Shown here: piece by piece, positions 57,411 through 64,000 of the stretch | Layout of the letters: every line of letters starts with the position of its first letter | Numbering within the stretch: the stretch's first letter is position 1 | Origin: Pseudomonas faucium | GTDB taxonomy: Bacteria; Pseudomonadota; Gammaproteobacteria; Pseudomonadales; Pseudomonadaceae | Direction: 5' to 3' | Length of the DNA: 64,000 nt | NCBI RefSeq assembly: GCF_021602585.1 | Contig: NZ_BQIP01000022.1 | Location: 42,353-106,352, forward strand | Program-made: the position numbers and the translations under genes | Notes under the pieces: generated by a model | Seen by the model: the letters and a program-made list of their open reading frames with translations, nothing else | Databases searched by the model: none | Told to the model about the DNA's origin: nothing

Positions 57411-60400
57411 TCAGTTGTTGTCGATCTTGATGGTCGGGTCGGCACCGCTGATCAACGAGTTGATCGTGGTATTGGACCAGTTCACCCCTTCGAGCTTGAT
57501 CGTCACGTCGGCATTGGCCAGGCCGCCGGCCGCGTTGAGCTTGCCCTCGGTGCTCACCTGCAGGGTCGAGGAGCCATCGACGGTGGTGATCTTCAGGAAG
57601 TTGTCGATGGTGCTGGCCTTCTCGCCCTGCAGCAGGTCGCGCAGGTCGAGGCGGTCGCCCTCGCTGGACTTGAAGTCCTTGATCACATCGTTGCCCAGGT
57701 CGCCGGCCTTCCACACGAAGGTGTCGGCACCGCTGCCACCGATCAGGATGTCGTTGCCCTGGCCGCCGATCAGGGTGTCGTTGCCCGAACCGCCCAGCAG
57801 GATGTCATTGCCCTTGCCGCCATCGAGCAGGTCGTTGCCACCCTGGCCGAAGATGATGTCATTGCCCGCGCCACCCATCAGGGTGTCGGCACCGTCGTTG
57901 GCGCCGGAGACATCGAATTCGGTGTAGTGCTCGCTGACGTACTTGTGCATCGCCCGCGCGTCCACATCACCTGCATCGACGCCCAGCTTGCTGGCGACAT
58001 ACCCCTGGATCGCCTCGACACCGGTACCGGCGATCGACGGGAAGGTCAGCAGGTCGCCGAAGATGATGTCGTTGCCATCACCGCCGTTGACCGTGTCGTT
58101 GCCCGGCTGGGTGACTTCGGTGTGGCCGAGGATCGCATCGGCCAGCTTGCTCGGGTCGATGTTGGTCTGCGGCTTGCCATCAGTGTCGTAAGGCTTGAGA
58201 TCGCTGGTCTTGACGTCGTTGTTGAGGCCGATGGCCTCCACGTCCGAAAGCCCCGCCAGGATCTTGAAGCTGTCGGTGGAGTTGGTGGTGGTGGCTTTGT
58301 CGGTGCTGTTGCCAGTACCGGCCAAGGTCGACAGCTCGTAGGTGCCATCGCCCTGGGCGTGGATCGAGTACGAGCTGTAGTTGTACCAGCTGCTGCCGTA
58401 CTTGTACTGGACGGTCATGGAGCCATCGGAATCGATGTTCACCCGGGTGCTGCTGTCCACGCTGCCACGGTAGACCGTGTCGCCCATCTTGTAGTTGATC
58501 GACGACAGGTAGGTATCGAGGTTGACGTTGCTGTAACCCAGTTTCGGGTTGCCCTGCTCGTTGGTCTGGTAGTAGGTCGGCTGGCCATCGGTAATGAAGA
58601 ACGTCTGGTTGCTGCCCGTGCTGCCGGCGTCCTTGAGGTTCTGGAACCAGTTGGCAGTGGTCTTGAAGGCGTCTTCGTAGTTGGTGCCGCCGTTGGACTT
58701 CAGGCCGTTCAGGGCATTGAGCAGCGTCTGCAGGCCGGCGTCGTTGAGGGTCACCGAAACGGTGCTCTTGACCTGGGTGGCGAAGTCGACCAGCAGGATG
58801 TTCACGGTACCCGACTGCGAGCCCTTGACGCTGGCAGCCAGGGTCTTGAACACCGACTCCAGCGAACTCTTCGCCGCGTTCACGCCCGAGGAGCCCATGC
58901 TGCCCGAGGTGTCGACGATGAAGGCGATGTTGTAGTCCTGGCCCGGCACCACGTGCAGGCCGCTGACATCGGCGACGATGATGTCGTTGCCATCGGTGCC
59001 GGTGATGTTGTCGCTGTCGGAGGACAGGTTGCTGGTGGTGTACGCCTGCGGGTAGACCGTGACCTTGATGCTGCCTTCGCTGGTGGCGGTGCTGCCGCCA
59101 ACGCTCTCGGTGGAGGTCGAGGTGACCTTCACGTCGAACTGGCCGGCGTAGTAGGCCGGCGGCTTGATGGTCAGACTGCCGAGGTTCCAGCCGGTGACAT
59201 CCACCGGGCTCGAGCCGACGGTGAAGGTGTGGCCTGCGTTGTCGGCGACCACCGAGCCTGCCGGGATGCCGCTGAGCTTGACGTTCAGGCTCTCGGAGCC
59301 GTCGGTGTCGGTCAGCCCGGTGCTGATGCCCACCAGCTTGACCGGCGCGCCGTTCTCGCCACCTTCGTTGAGCTTGTAGCCGTCGTAGTAGCCCTGGCCG
59401 TTGCTGCCATGCAGGTCGGACACCGTGACCCCGGCGCCAGCCAGCGCACCGACGTTCGGGTACATCGGGATGTTGGCACTGTTGAGGTCGGTGACCGCGC
59501 CGTTGCCCACCTTGATGTTGACGTCGAGGCTGCCTGGGCCTGCCTGGTTGGCGTTGTAGATTTCCAGGGTGTAGTAGCCGCTGGTGGTCGGCGTGAAGCT
59601 GCCGGAAATGCTGCCGCTGCCCGAGCCCCAGGTGGCGCCGGCGACGTTCTTGCCACCGATGACGATCTGCAGGCTGTCGTCGGCGGTGCCGCTGAAGGTG
59701 TAAGTCTTGCCGGCTTCCAGGTAGATCAGGCCGGAGGTCTTCGAACCGGTGCCCGGGGTGACGGTGGCCGAGGTATCGACCGTGTTCACCAGCTCACTTT
59801 TGCTGGCGTTGCCGGAGTTGGCGAACACGTTCTTCAGCGCATCGCCGGTGATGCCATTGCCGTTGGTGCCCAGGCCGGTGAGGCTGGTCCAGGTTTCCTT
59901 GGTCAGGCCGAGCGAGTTGACGTTGTTGCTGCCAATGCTCAGGTCCGGCTTGTCGGCAACCGGGGCGATGTCGACCTTCAAGGTCGCCTCGCTGCCCGCG
60001 TCCTTGCCATCGGTTGGCTTGTACTTGATCTGCGCGTAGTCGGCCTGCTTGTTGCCCACGCCGCTGCCGCCGTAGCCGTCGATGCCCGACTGGTTGGCCA
60101 ACGGCACGAACTTGAGCTTGCCTGCGTCGATGTCGGCCTGGCTGATGGTCTGGCCGGCCTTGACGTCGACCCAGCTGGTGCCGTTGAACAGTTTCAGCGT
60201 GCCGGCGTCCGGCAGCTTGGTGATGGTGATGCCCAGGCTGCTGGTCGGCGAGTCGACGTCGCGGACATTGAAGTCGTTCCAGCCCAGCACCAGGTCGGTG
60301 TCTTCCTGGCCGGTGACGGCGCCGCCGGTGCTGACCGGCGCGTCGTTGACCGCGATGACGTTGACCGTGGTGGTGGCGGTGTTCGAGGTGTTGACGCCAT

Positions 60401-63400
60401 CGGTCACGGTCACCGTGATGATCCGCGGCGTGGTGCTCGGGTCTTCACTGGTGTTGATGAAGGTGATGTTCTTGATGGCCTGGATGTAGTCGGCCAGCGA
60501 TGCGCTGCCGCTCAGGGTCAGCACCACCTTGCCGTCGGTGCTGTTGGCGTTGATGGTGATGCCGCCGACGCTGTTGCCCAGGTTCAGGGCATCGCCTGGC
60601 TGTCGGTTGGTCAGGATCACGGTGGCGCCGGTGAGCATCGAGCTGTCGAAGTCGGTGATCGACACGTCCACATCACCGATCGACACGCCGCTGCCCGGCT
60701 GGTTCTCGGTGAAGGTGGTCTGGTAGTCGGCGCCGGTCTTGCCGCTGGAATCGTTGGCGTCCAGGTCCAGCACCGGGGCGGGCTCGAAGATCTGCGTGGT
60801 GACGCTGCCGGCGGTACCGCTGACTTCCAGCTTCTCGAAGTTGCCGCCGGTGGCCGAGTCGACCTTGACGGTGAACTGCTCGGTGCCTTCGGTGACGTTG
60901 TCCTTGAGGGTCGGGATGGTGAAGTTGGCGGTGGAGCTGCCAGCCTTGATGGTCACCGTGGTCACGCCGGTGTAGTCCGCGCCGTTGGTGGCGGTGCCGG
61001 TGTAGCTCAGCTTGACCGTGACATCGGTCTTCGCCGGGCTGGTCAGGGTCAGCGTGTAGGTGGCGTTGCCGCCCTCGGCGACGGCCGTGGTGCCGGTGAT
61101 CGACAGGGTCGTGGTATCGATGGTGTCGGCGATGTTGGCGACCGCGGTGGCGCCGGCCACGCTGGTGGCTTCGAAGTTGCCGCCGTTGATCGCGGTGACG
61201 GTCGCGGTCATCGTGCTGGCGTCGTTGTACACGTCCTCGCCATTGGGGTTCGGTACCGCCAGGGTGCCTTTGCCGGTGGCGTCGAGGTTGACCGTGTAGT
61301 TGGTGCCGGCGACGTTGACGGTCAGGGTTGCCGGGCTGCCGCTTTGTGGCGGGTTGCTCAGCTGGAAGTTGAAGATGACGTTGGCGTCGCCTTCTTTTGC
61401 CGGGTTGGCCGTGACCGCCACGGTGGTGGTGTCGAGGGTGTCGGCGATGTTCGCGGTGGCGTTGGCGCCGGTCAGGCTGACGTTCTCGAAGTTGCCGCCG
61501 TTCACGGCAGTGACCGTGGCCTTGAGGGTGCTGGCGTCGTTGTAGACGTCTTCACCATTGGGGTTCGGTACCGCCAGGGTGCCCTTGCCGCTCGCGTCGA
61601 CCTTGACCGTGTAGTTGGTGCCCGCGACGTTGACGGTCAGCGTCGTGGTGCTGCCCGCTTGTGGCGGGTTGCTCAGCTGGAAGTTGAAGGTGACGTTGGC
61701 GTCGCCTTCTTTTGCCGGGTTGGCTGTGACCGCCACGGTGGTGGTGTCGATGGTGTCTTTGATTTCAGCGGTCGCGGTGGCGCCGGTCAGGCTCACGTTC
61801 TCGAAGTTGCCGCCGTTCACGGCAGTGACCTTGGCAGTGACGCTGCTGGCGTCCAGGTACACGTCTTCGCCGTTGGTGTTGGCGATGACCAGGGTGCCTT
61901 TGCCGGTCGCATCGATGTTCACGGTGCGGCTGACGCCGCCGACATCGACGGTGAGCGTGGTGGTGGTGCCGGTTTGCGGCGGGTTGCTCAGCTGGAAGTG
62001 GAAGGTGATGTTGGCATCGCCTTCTTTCGCTGGGTCGGCGGTCACATTCACCGTCGTGGTGTCGATGGTGTCCTTGATCTCAGCAGTCGCAGTGGCGCCG
62101 GTCAGGCTCACGTTCTCGAAGTTGCCGCCGTTCACGGCAGTGACCGTGGCCTTGAGGGTGCTGGCGTCGTTGTAGACGTCCTCACCATTCGGGTTCGGTA
62201 CCGCCAGGGTGCCCTTGCCGCTCGCGTCGACCTTGACTGTGTAGTTGGTGCCGGCGACGTTGACGGTCAGCGTGGTGGTGCTGCCGGCCTGCGGCGGGTT
62301 GCTCAGCTGGAAGTTGAAGGTGACGGTGGCATCGCCTTCTTTCGCCGGGTTGGCCGTGACCGCCACGGTGGTGGTATCGATTGTGTCGGCGATGTTCGCG
62401 GTCGCAGTGGCGCCGGTCAGGCTGACGTTCTCGAAGTTGCCGCCGTTGACTGCGGTGACCGTGGCCTTGAGGGTGCTGGCGTCGTTGTAGACGTCTTCAC
62501 CGTTGGGGTTAGGTACCGACAGGGTGCCCTTGCCAGTCGCGTCGACCTTGACCGTGTAGTTGGTGCCCGCGACGTTGACGGTCAGCGTGGTGGTGCTGCC
62601 GGCTTGCGGCGGGTTGCTCAGCTGGAAGTTGAAGGTGACGTTGGCGTCGCCTTCTTTCGCTGGGTCGGCGGTCACATTGACCGTCGTGGTGTCGATGGTG
62701 TCCTTGATCTCGGCAGTCGCAGTGGCGCCGGTCAGGCTGACGTTCTCGAAGTTGCCGCCGTTCACAGCAGTGACCTTGGCAGTGACGCTGCTGGCGTCCA
62801 GGTACACGTCTTCGCCATTGGTGTTGGCGATGACCAGGGTGCCTTTGCCGGTCGCATCGATGTTCACGGTGCGGCTGACGCCGCCGACATCGACGGTGAG
62901 CGTGGTGGTGCTGCCGGTTTGCGGCGGGTTGCTCAGCTGGAAGTGGAAGGTGATGTTGGCATCGCCTTCTTTTGCTGGGTCAGCCGTGACCGCCACGGTA
63001 GTGGTGTCGAGGGTGTCCTTGATCTCGGCGGTGACGCTCGACTTGCTCAGGTCCACCGCTTCGAAGTTGCCGCCATCGACTTTGGTGACGGTCGCGGTCA
63101 GCGTCGAACCATCTTTGTAGACGTCTTCGCCGTTGGTGTTCGGAACTGCCAGGACGCCTTTGCCAGTTGCATCCACTTTGACGGTGTAGTCGGTACCGCC
63201 GACGTTCACGGTCAGAGTCGTGGTGCTACCCGCTTGTGGCGGGTTGCTCAGCTGGAAGTGGAAGGTGACGTTGGCGTCGCCTTCTTTTGCAGGATCAGCC
63301 GTGACTGCCACGGTGGTGGTGTCGAGGGTGTCCTTGATGTCGGCGGTCACGCTCGACTTGCTCAGGTCGACCGCTTCGAAGTTACCGCCATCAACTTTGG

Positions 63401-64000
63401 TGACGGTCGCGGTCAGCGTCGAACCATCTTTGTAGACGTCTTCGCCGTTGGTGTTCGGGACTTCCAAGACGCCTTTACCAGTCGCGTCGACTTTGACGGT
63501 GTAGTCGGTGCCACCGACGTTGACGGTCAGGGTCGTGGCGCTACCAGCCTGCGGCGGGTTGCTCAGCTGGAAGTGGAAGGTGACATTCGCGTCGCCTTCT
63601 TTCGCAGGATCGGCTGTTACGGTGACCGTGGTGGTGTCGATCGTGTCTTTGACGTCGGCCGTCGCGGTGGCCTTGCTCAGATCAACTTCTTCGAAGTTGC
63701 CGCCATTTACGGCCGTCACTTGCGCAGTCACGGTAGTACCGTCTTTGTAGACGTCTTCACCGTTAGTGTTCGGGACTTCCAGGACACCTTTACCGGTCGC
63801 ATCGACTTTGACGGTGTAGTCAGTCCCACCGACGTTCACGGTCAGCGTGGTGGTGCTGCCCGCTTGCGGTGGATTGCTCAGCTGGAAGTGGAAGGTGACG
63901 TTGGCGTCGCCTTCTTTTGCAGGATCAGCCGTGACTGCCACGGTGGTGGTGTCGAGGGTGTCCTTGATGTCGGCGGTCACGCTCGACTTGCTCAGGTCGA
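57411..64000 (-). CDS. lapA: LapA-like giant RTX adhesin, C-terminal part (5' end outside window)
   Basis: The last 2,196 codons of a type I-secreted surface adhesin that holds cells in biofilm. In order from the N-terminal side: about nine tandem 105-residue repeats (from 64000 to about 61125); a Calx-beta-like module (SITGTTAVAEGGNATYTL); cadherin-like stretches (NVIAVNDAPVSTGGAV); a PA14-like module with YLEAGKTYTFSGTADDSLQI (about 59480-59900); a von Willebrand A domain with MIDAS DTSGSMGSS (about 58900) and FITDGQPTYY; RTX nonapeptides (GGDGNDIIFGD, then GGAGNDIIFGQGGNDLLDGG and more, about 57715-58090); and a type I secretion tail ending IKIDNN. The layout and the neighbouring TauD-ABC genes fit LapA. 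The protease-cleavage N-terminus is not in view. Confidence 0.9.
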   Translation of the reverse strand, partial: DLSKSSVTADIKDTLDTTTVAVTADPAKEGDANVTFHFQLSNPPQAGSTTTLTVNVGGTDYTVKVDATGKGVLEVPNTNGEDVYKDGTTVTAQVTAVNGGNFEEVDLSKATATADVKDTIDTTTVTVTADPAKEGDANVTFHFQLSNPPQAGSATTLTVNVGGTDYTVKVDATGKGVLEVPNTNGEDVYKDGSTLTATVTKVDGGNFEAVDLSKSSVTADIKDTLDTTTVAVTADPAKEGDANVTFHFQLSNPPQAGSTTTLTVNVGGTDYTVKVDATGKGVLAVPNTNGEDVYKDGSTLTATVTKVDGGNFEAVDLSKSSVTAEIKDTLDTTTVAVTADPAKEGDANITFHFQLSNPPQTGSTTTLTVDVGGVSRTVNIDATGKGTLVIANTNGEDVYLDASSVTAKVTAVNGGNFENVSLTGATATAEIKDTIDTTTVNVTADPAKEGDANVTFNFQLSNPPQAGSTTTLTVNVAGTNYTVKVDATGKGTLSVPNPNGEDVYNDASTLKATVTAVNGGNFENVSLTGATATANIADTIDTTTVAVTANPAKEGDATVTFNFQLSNPPQAGSTTTLTVNVAGTNYTVKVDASGKGTLAVPNPNGEDVYNDASTLKATVTAVNGGNFENVSLTGATATAEIKDTIDTTTVNVTADPAKEGDANITFHFQLSNPPQTGTTTTLTVDVGGVSRTVNIDATGKGTLVIANTNGEDVYLDASSVTAKVTAVNGGNFENVSLTGATATAEIKDTIDTTTVAVTANPAKEGDANVTFNFQLSNPPQAGSTTTLTVNVAGTNYTVKVDASGKGTLAVPNPNGEDVYNDASTLKATVTAVNGGNFENVSLTGANATANIADTLDTTTVAVTANPAKEGDANVIFNFQLSNPPQSGSPATLTVNVAGTNYTVNLDATGKGTLAVPNPNGEDVYNDASTMTATVTAINGGNFEATSVAGATAVANIADTIDTTTLSITGTTAVAEGGNATYTLTLTSPAKTDVTVKLSYTGTATNGADYTGVTTVTIKAGSSTANFTIPTLKDNVTEGTEQFTVKVDSATGGNFEKLEVSGTAGSVTTQIFEPAPVLDLDANDSSGKTGADYQTTFTENQPGSGVSIGDVDVSITDFDSSMLTGATVILTNRQPGDALNLGNSVGGITINANSTDGKVVLTLSGSASLADYIQAIKNITFINTSEDPSTTPRIITVTVTDGVNTSNTATTTVNVIAVNDAPVSTGGAVTGQEDTDLVLGWNDFNVRDVDSPTSSLGITITKLPDAGTLKLFNGTSWVDVKAGQTISQADIDAGKLKFVPLANQSGIDGYGGSGVGNKQADYAQIKYKPTDGKDAGSEATLKVDIAPVADKPDLSIGSNNVNSLGLTKETWTSLTGLGTNGNGITGDALKNVFANSGNASKSELVNTVDTSATVTPGTGSKTSGLIYLEAGKTYTFSGTADDSLQIVIGGKNVAGATWGSGSGSISGSFTPTTSGYYTLEIYNANQAGPGSLDVNIKVGNGAVTDLNSANIPMYPNVGALAGAGVTVSDLHGSNGQGYYDGYKLNEGGENGAPVKLVGISTGLTDTDGSESLNVKLSGIPAGSVVADNAGHTFTVGSSPVDVTGWNLGSLTIKPPAYYAGQFDVKVTSTSTESVGGSTATSEGSIKVTVYPQAYTTSNLSSDSDNITGTDGNDIIVADVSGLHVVPGQDYNIAFIVDTSGSMGSSGVNAAKSSLESVFKTLAASVKGSQSGTVNILLVDFATQVKSTVSVTLNDAGLQTLLNALNGLKSNGGTNYEDAFKTTANWFQNLKDAGSTGSNQTFFITDGQPTYYQTNEQGNPKLGYSNVNLDTYLSSINYKMGDTVYRGSVDSSTRVNIDSDGSMTVQYKYGSSWYNYSSYSIHAQGDGTYELSTLAGTGNSTDKATTTNSTDSFKILAGLSDVEAIGLNNDVKTSDLKPYDTDGKPQTNIDPSKLADAILGHTEVTQPGNDTVNGGDGNDIIFGDLLTFPSIAGTGVEAIQGYVASKLGVDAGDVDARAMHKYVSEHYTEFDVSGANDGADTLMGGAGNDIIFGQGGNDLLDGGKGNDILLGGSGNDTLIGGQGNDILIGGSGADTFVWKAGDLGNDVIKDFKSSEGDRLDLRDLLQGEKASTIDNFLKITTVDGSSTLQVSTEGKLNAAGGLANADVTIKLEGVNWSNTTINSLISGADPTIKIDNN
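61125..64000 (-). repeat. Tandem 315-bp repeat array within the adhesin
   Basis: About nine consecutive 315-bp (105-codon) units, each opening with DTxDTTTV and holding PAKEGDANVTF, QLSNPPQ, a TLTV strand and NGEDVY. Three sequence versions occur: one with GGTDYTVKVDATGKGVL, one with AGTNYTVKVDASGKGTL and one with GGVSRTVNIDATGKGTL. The array continues past the window edge. Confidence 0.95.

Noticed and set aside
61060-63750. Series of plus-strand ORFs with similar sequences (MVPATLTV...) opposite the adhesin
   Set aside because: They recur at the 315-bp repeat period and are shadows of the repeat codons, not a gene family.
61125-64000. CRISPR-like regular repetition
   Set aside because: The 315-bp units are in-frame protein repeats with no short repeat/unique spacer structure.

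Overview
The window is GC-rich, densely coding chromosomal DNA of a Pseudomonas of the P. putida group. The evidence is the gene content and order: a spu polyamine locus, argA-argE, gcvTHP, ubiI/ubiH/pepP/ygfB, zapA-6S RNA-ygfA, ubiD-rho-trxA-ppx-ppk, the many REP elements with GCTCC(C/T)ACA ends, and a LapA-like giant adhesin. It is almost all core chromosome. I see no prophage, integrase, CRISPR array, tRNA or rRNA. The only mobile-type gene is a REP-associated tyrosine transposase.

Layout. 1-6760: polyamine uptake and gamma-glutamylation (two PotF/SpuD-type binding proteins, SpuC, SpuB, and divergent SpuI). 6882-9448: arginine biosynthesis (argA, argE). 9564-14119: CYTH/CHAD triphosphatase, an Lrp regulator divergent from a small ACT-like gene across an 18-bp perfect palindrome, a solitary GspE-type ATPase, and a DUF2388 protein. 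14126-18690: glycine cleavage operon gcvT-gcvH-gcvP, read leftwards. 18814-21561: ferric iron ABC permease and binding protein. 21706-26519: ubiquinone hydroxylases, a thioesterase-like protein, PepP and YgfB, in an ATGA-coupled operon. 26666-28062: coiled-coil protein, ZapA, 6S RNA and 5-formyl-THF cyclo-ligase. 28079-31537: small membrane protein, EVE protein, FliL-like protein, quinone oxidoreductase and ChaC. 31785-37905: [2Fe-2S] reductase-UbiD, Rho, TrxA and Ppx. 37892-43342: Ppk, DedA, fatty acid hydroxylase, ElbB and a UPF0178 protein. 43473-46091: cytochrome c-FTR1 iron permease and RAYT transposase. 46175-51207: five-gene MarR/FUSC/DUF1656/HlyD/NodT efflux operon. 51346-52903: SEL1-repeat protein and a short HTH-WCX regulator. 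53017-56702: sulfonate-type ABC transporter plus TauD dioxygenase. 56913-64000: a small conserved protein and the C-terminal 2,196 codons of a LapA-like RTX adhesin, which runs off the right edge.

The genes are mostly housekeeping. The accessory-like features are the REP/RAYT set, the FUSC efflux operon, the short HTH-WCX regulator and the adhesin repeat array. No previously undescribed multi-gene system stands out. The best leads are the HTH-WCX protein, the palindrome at the Lrp/ACT pair, the REP/RAYT match, the 168-bp antisense gene overlap, and the interleaved repeat variants of the adhesin. Homology statements rest on recognising motifs and gene order by eye; no database search was run.
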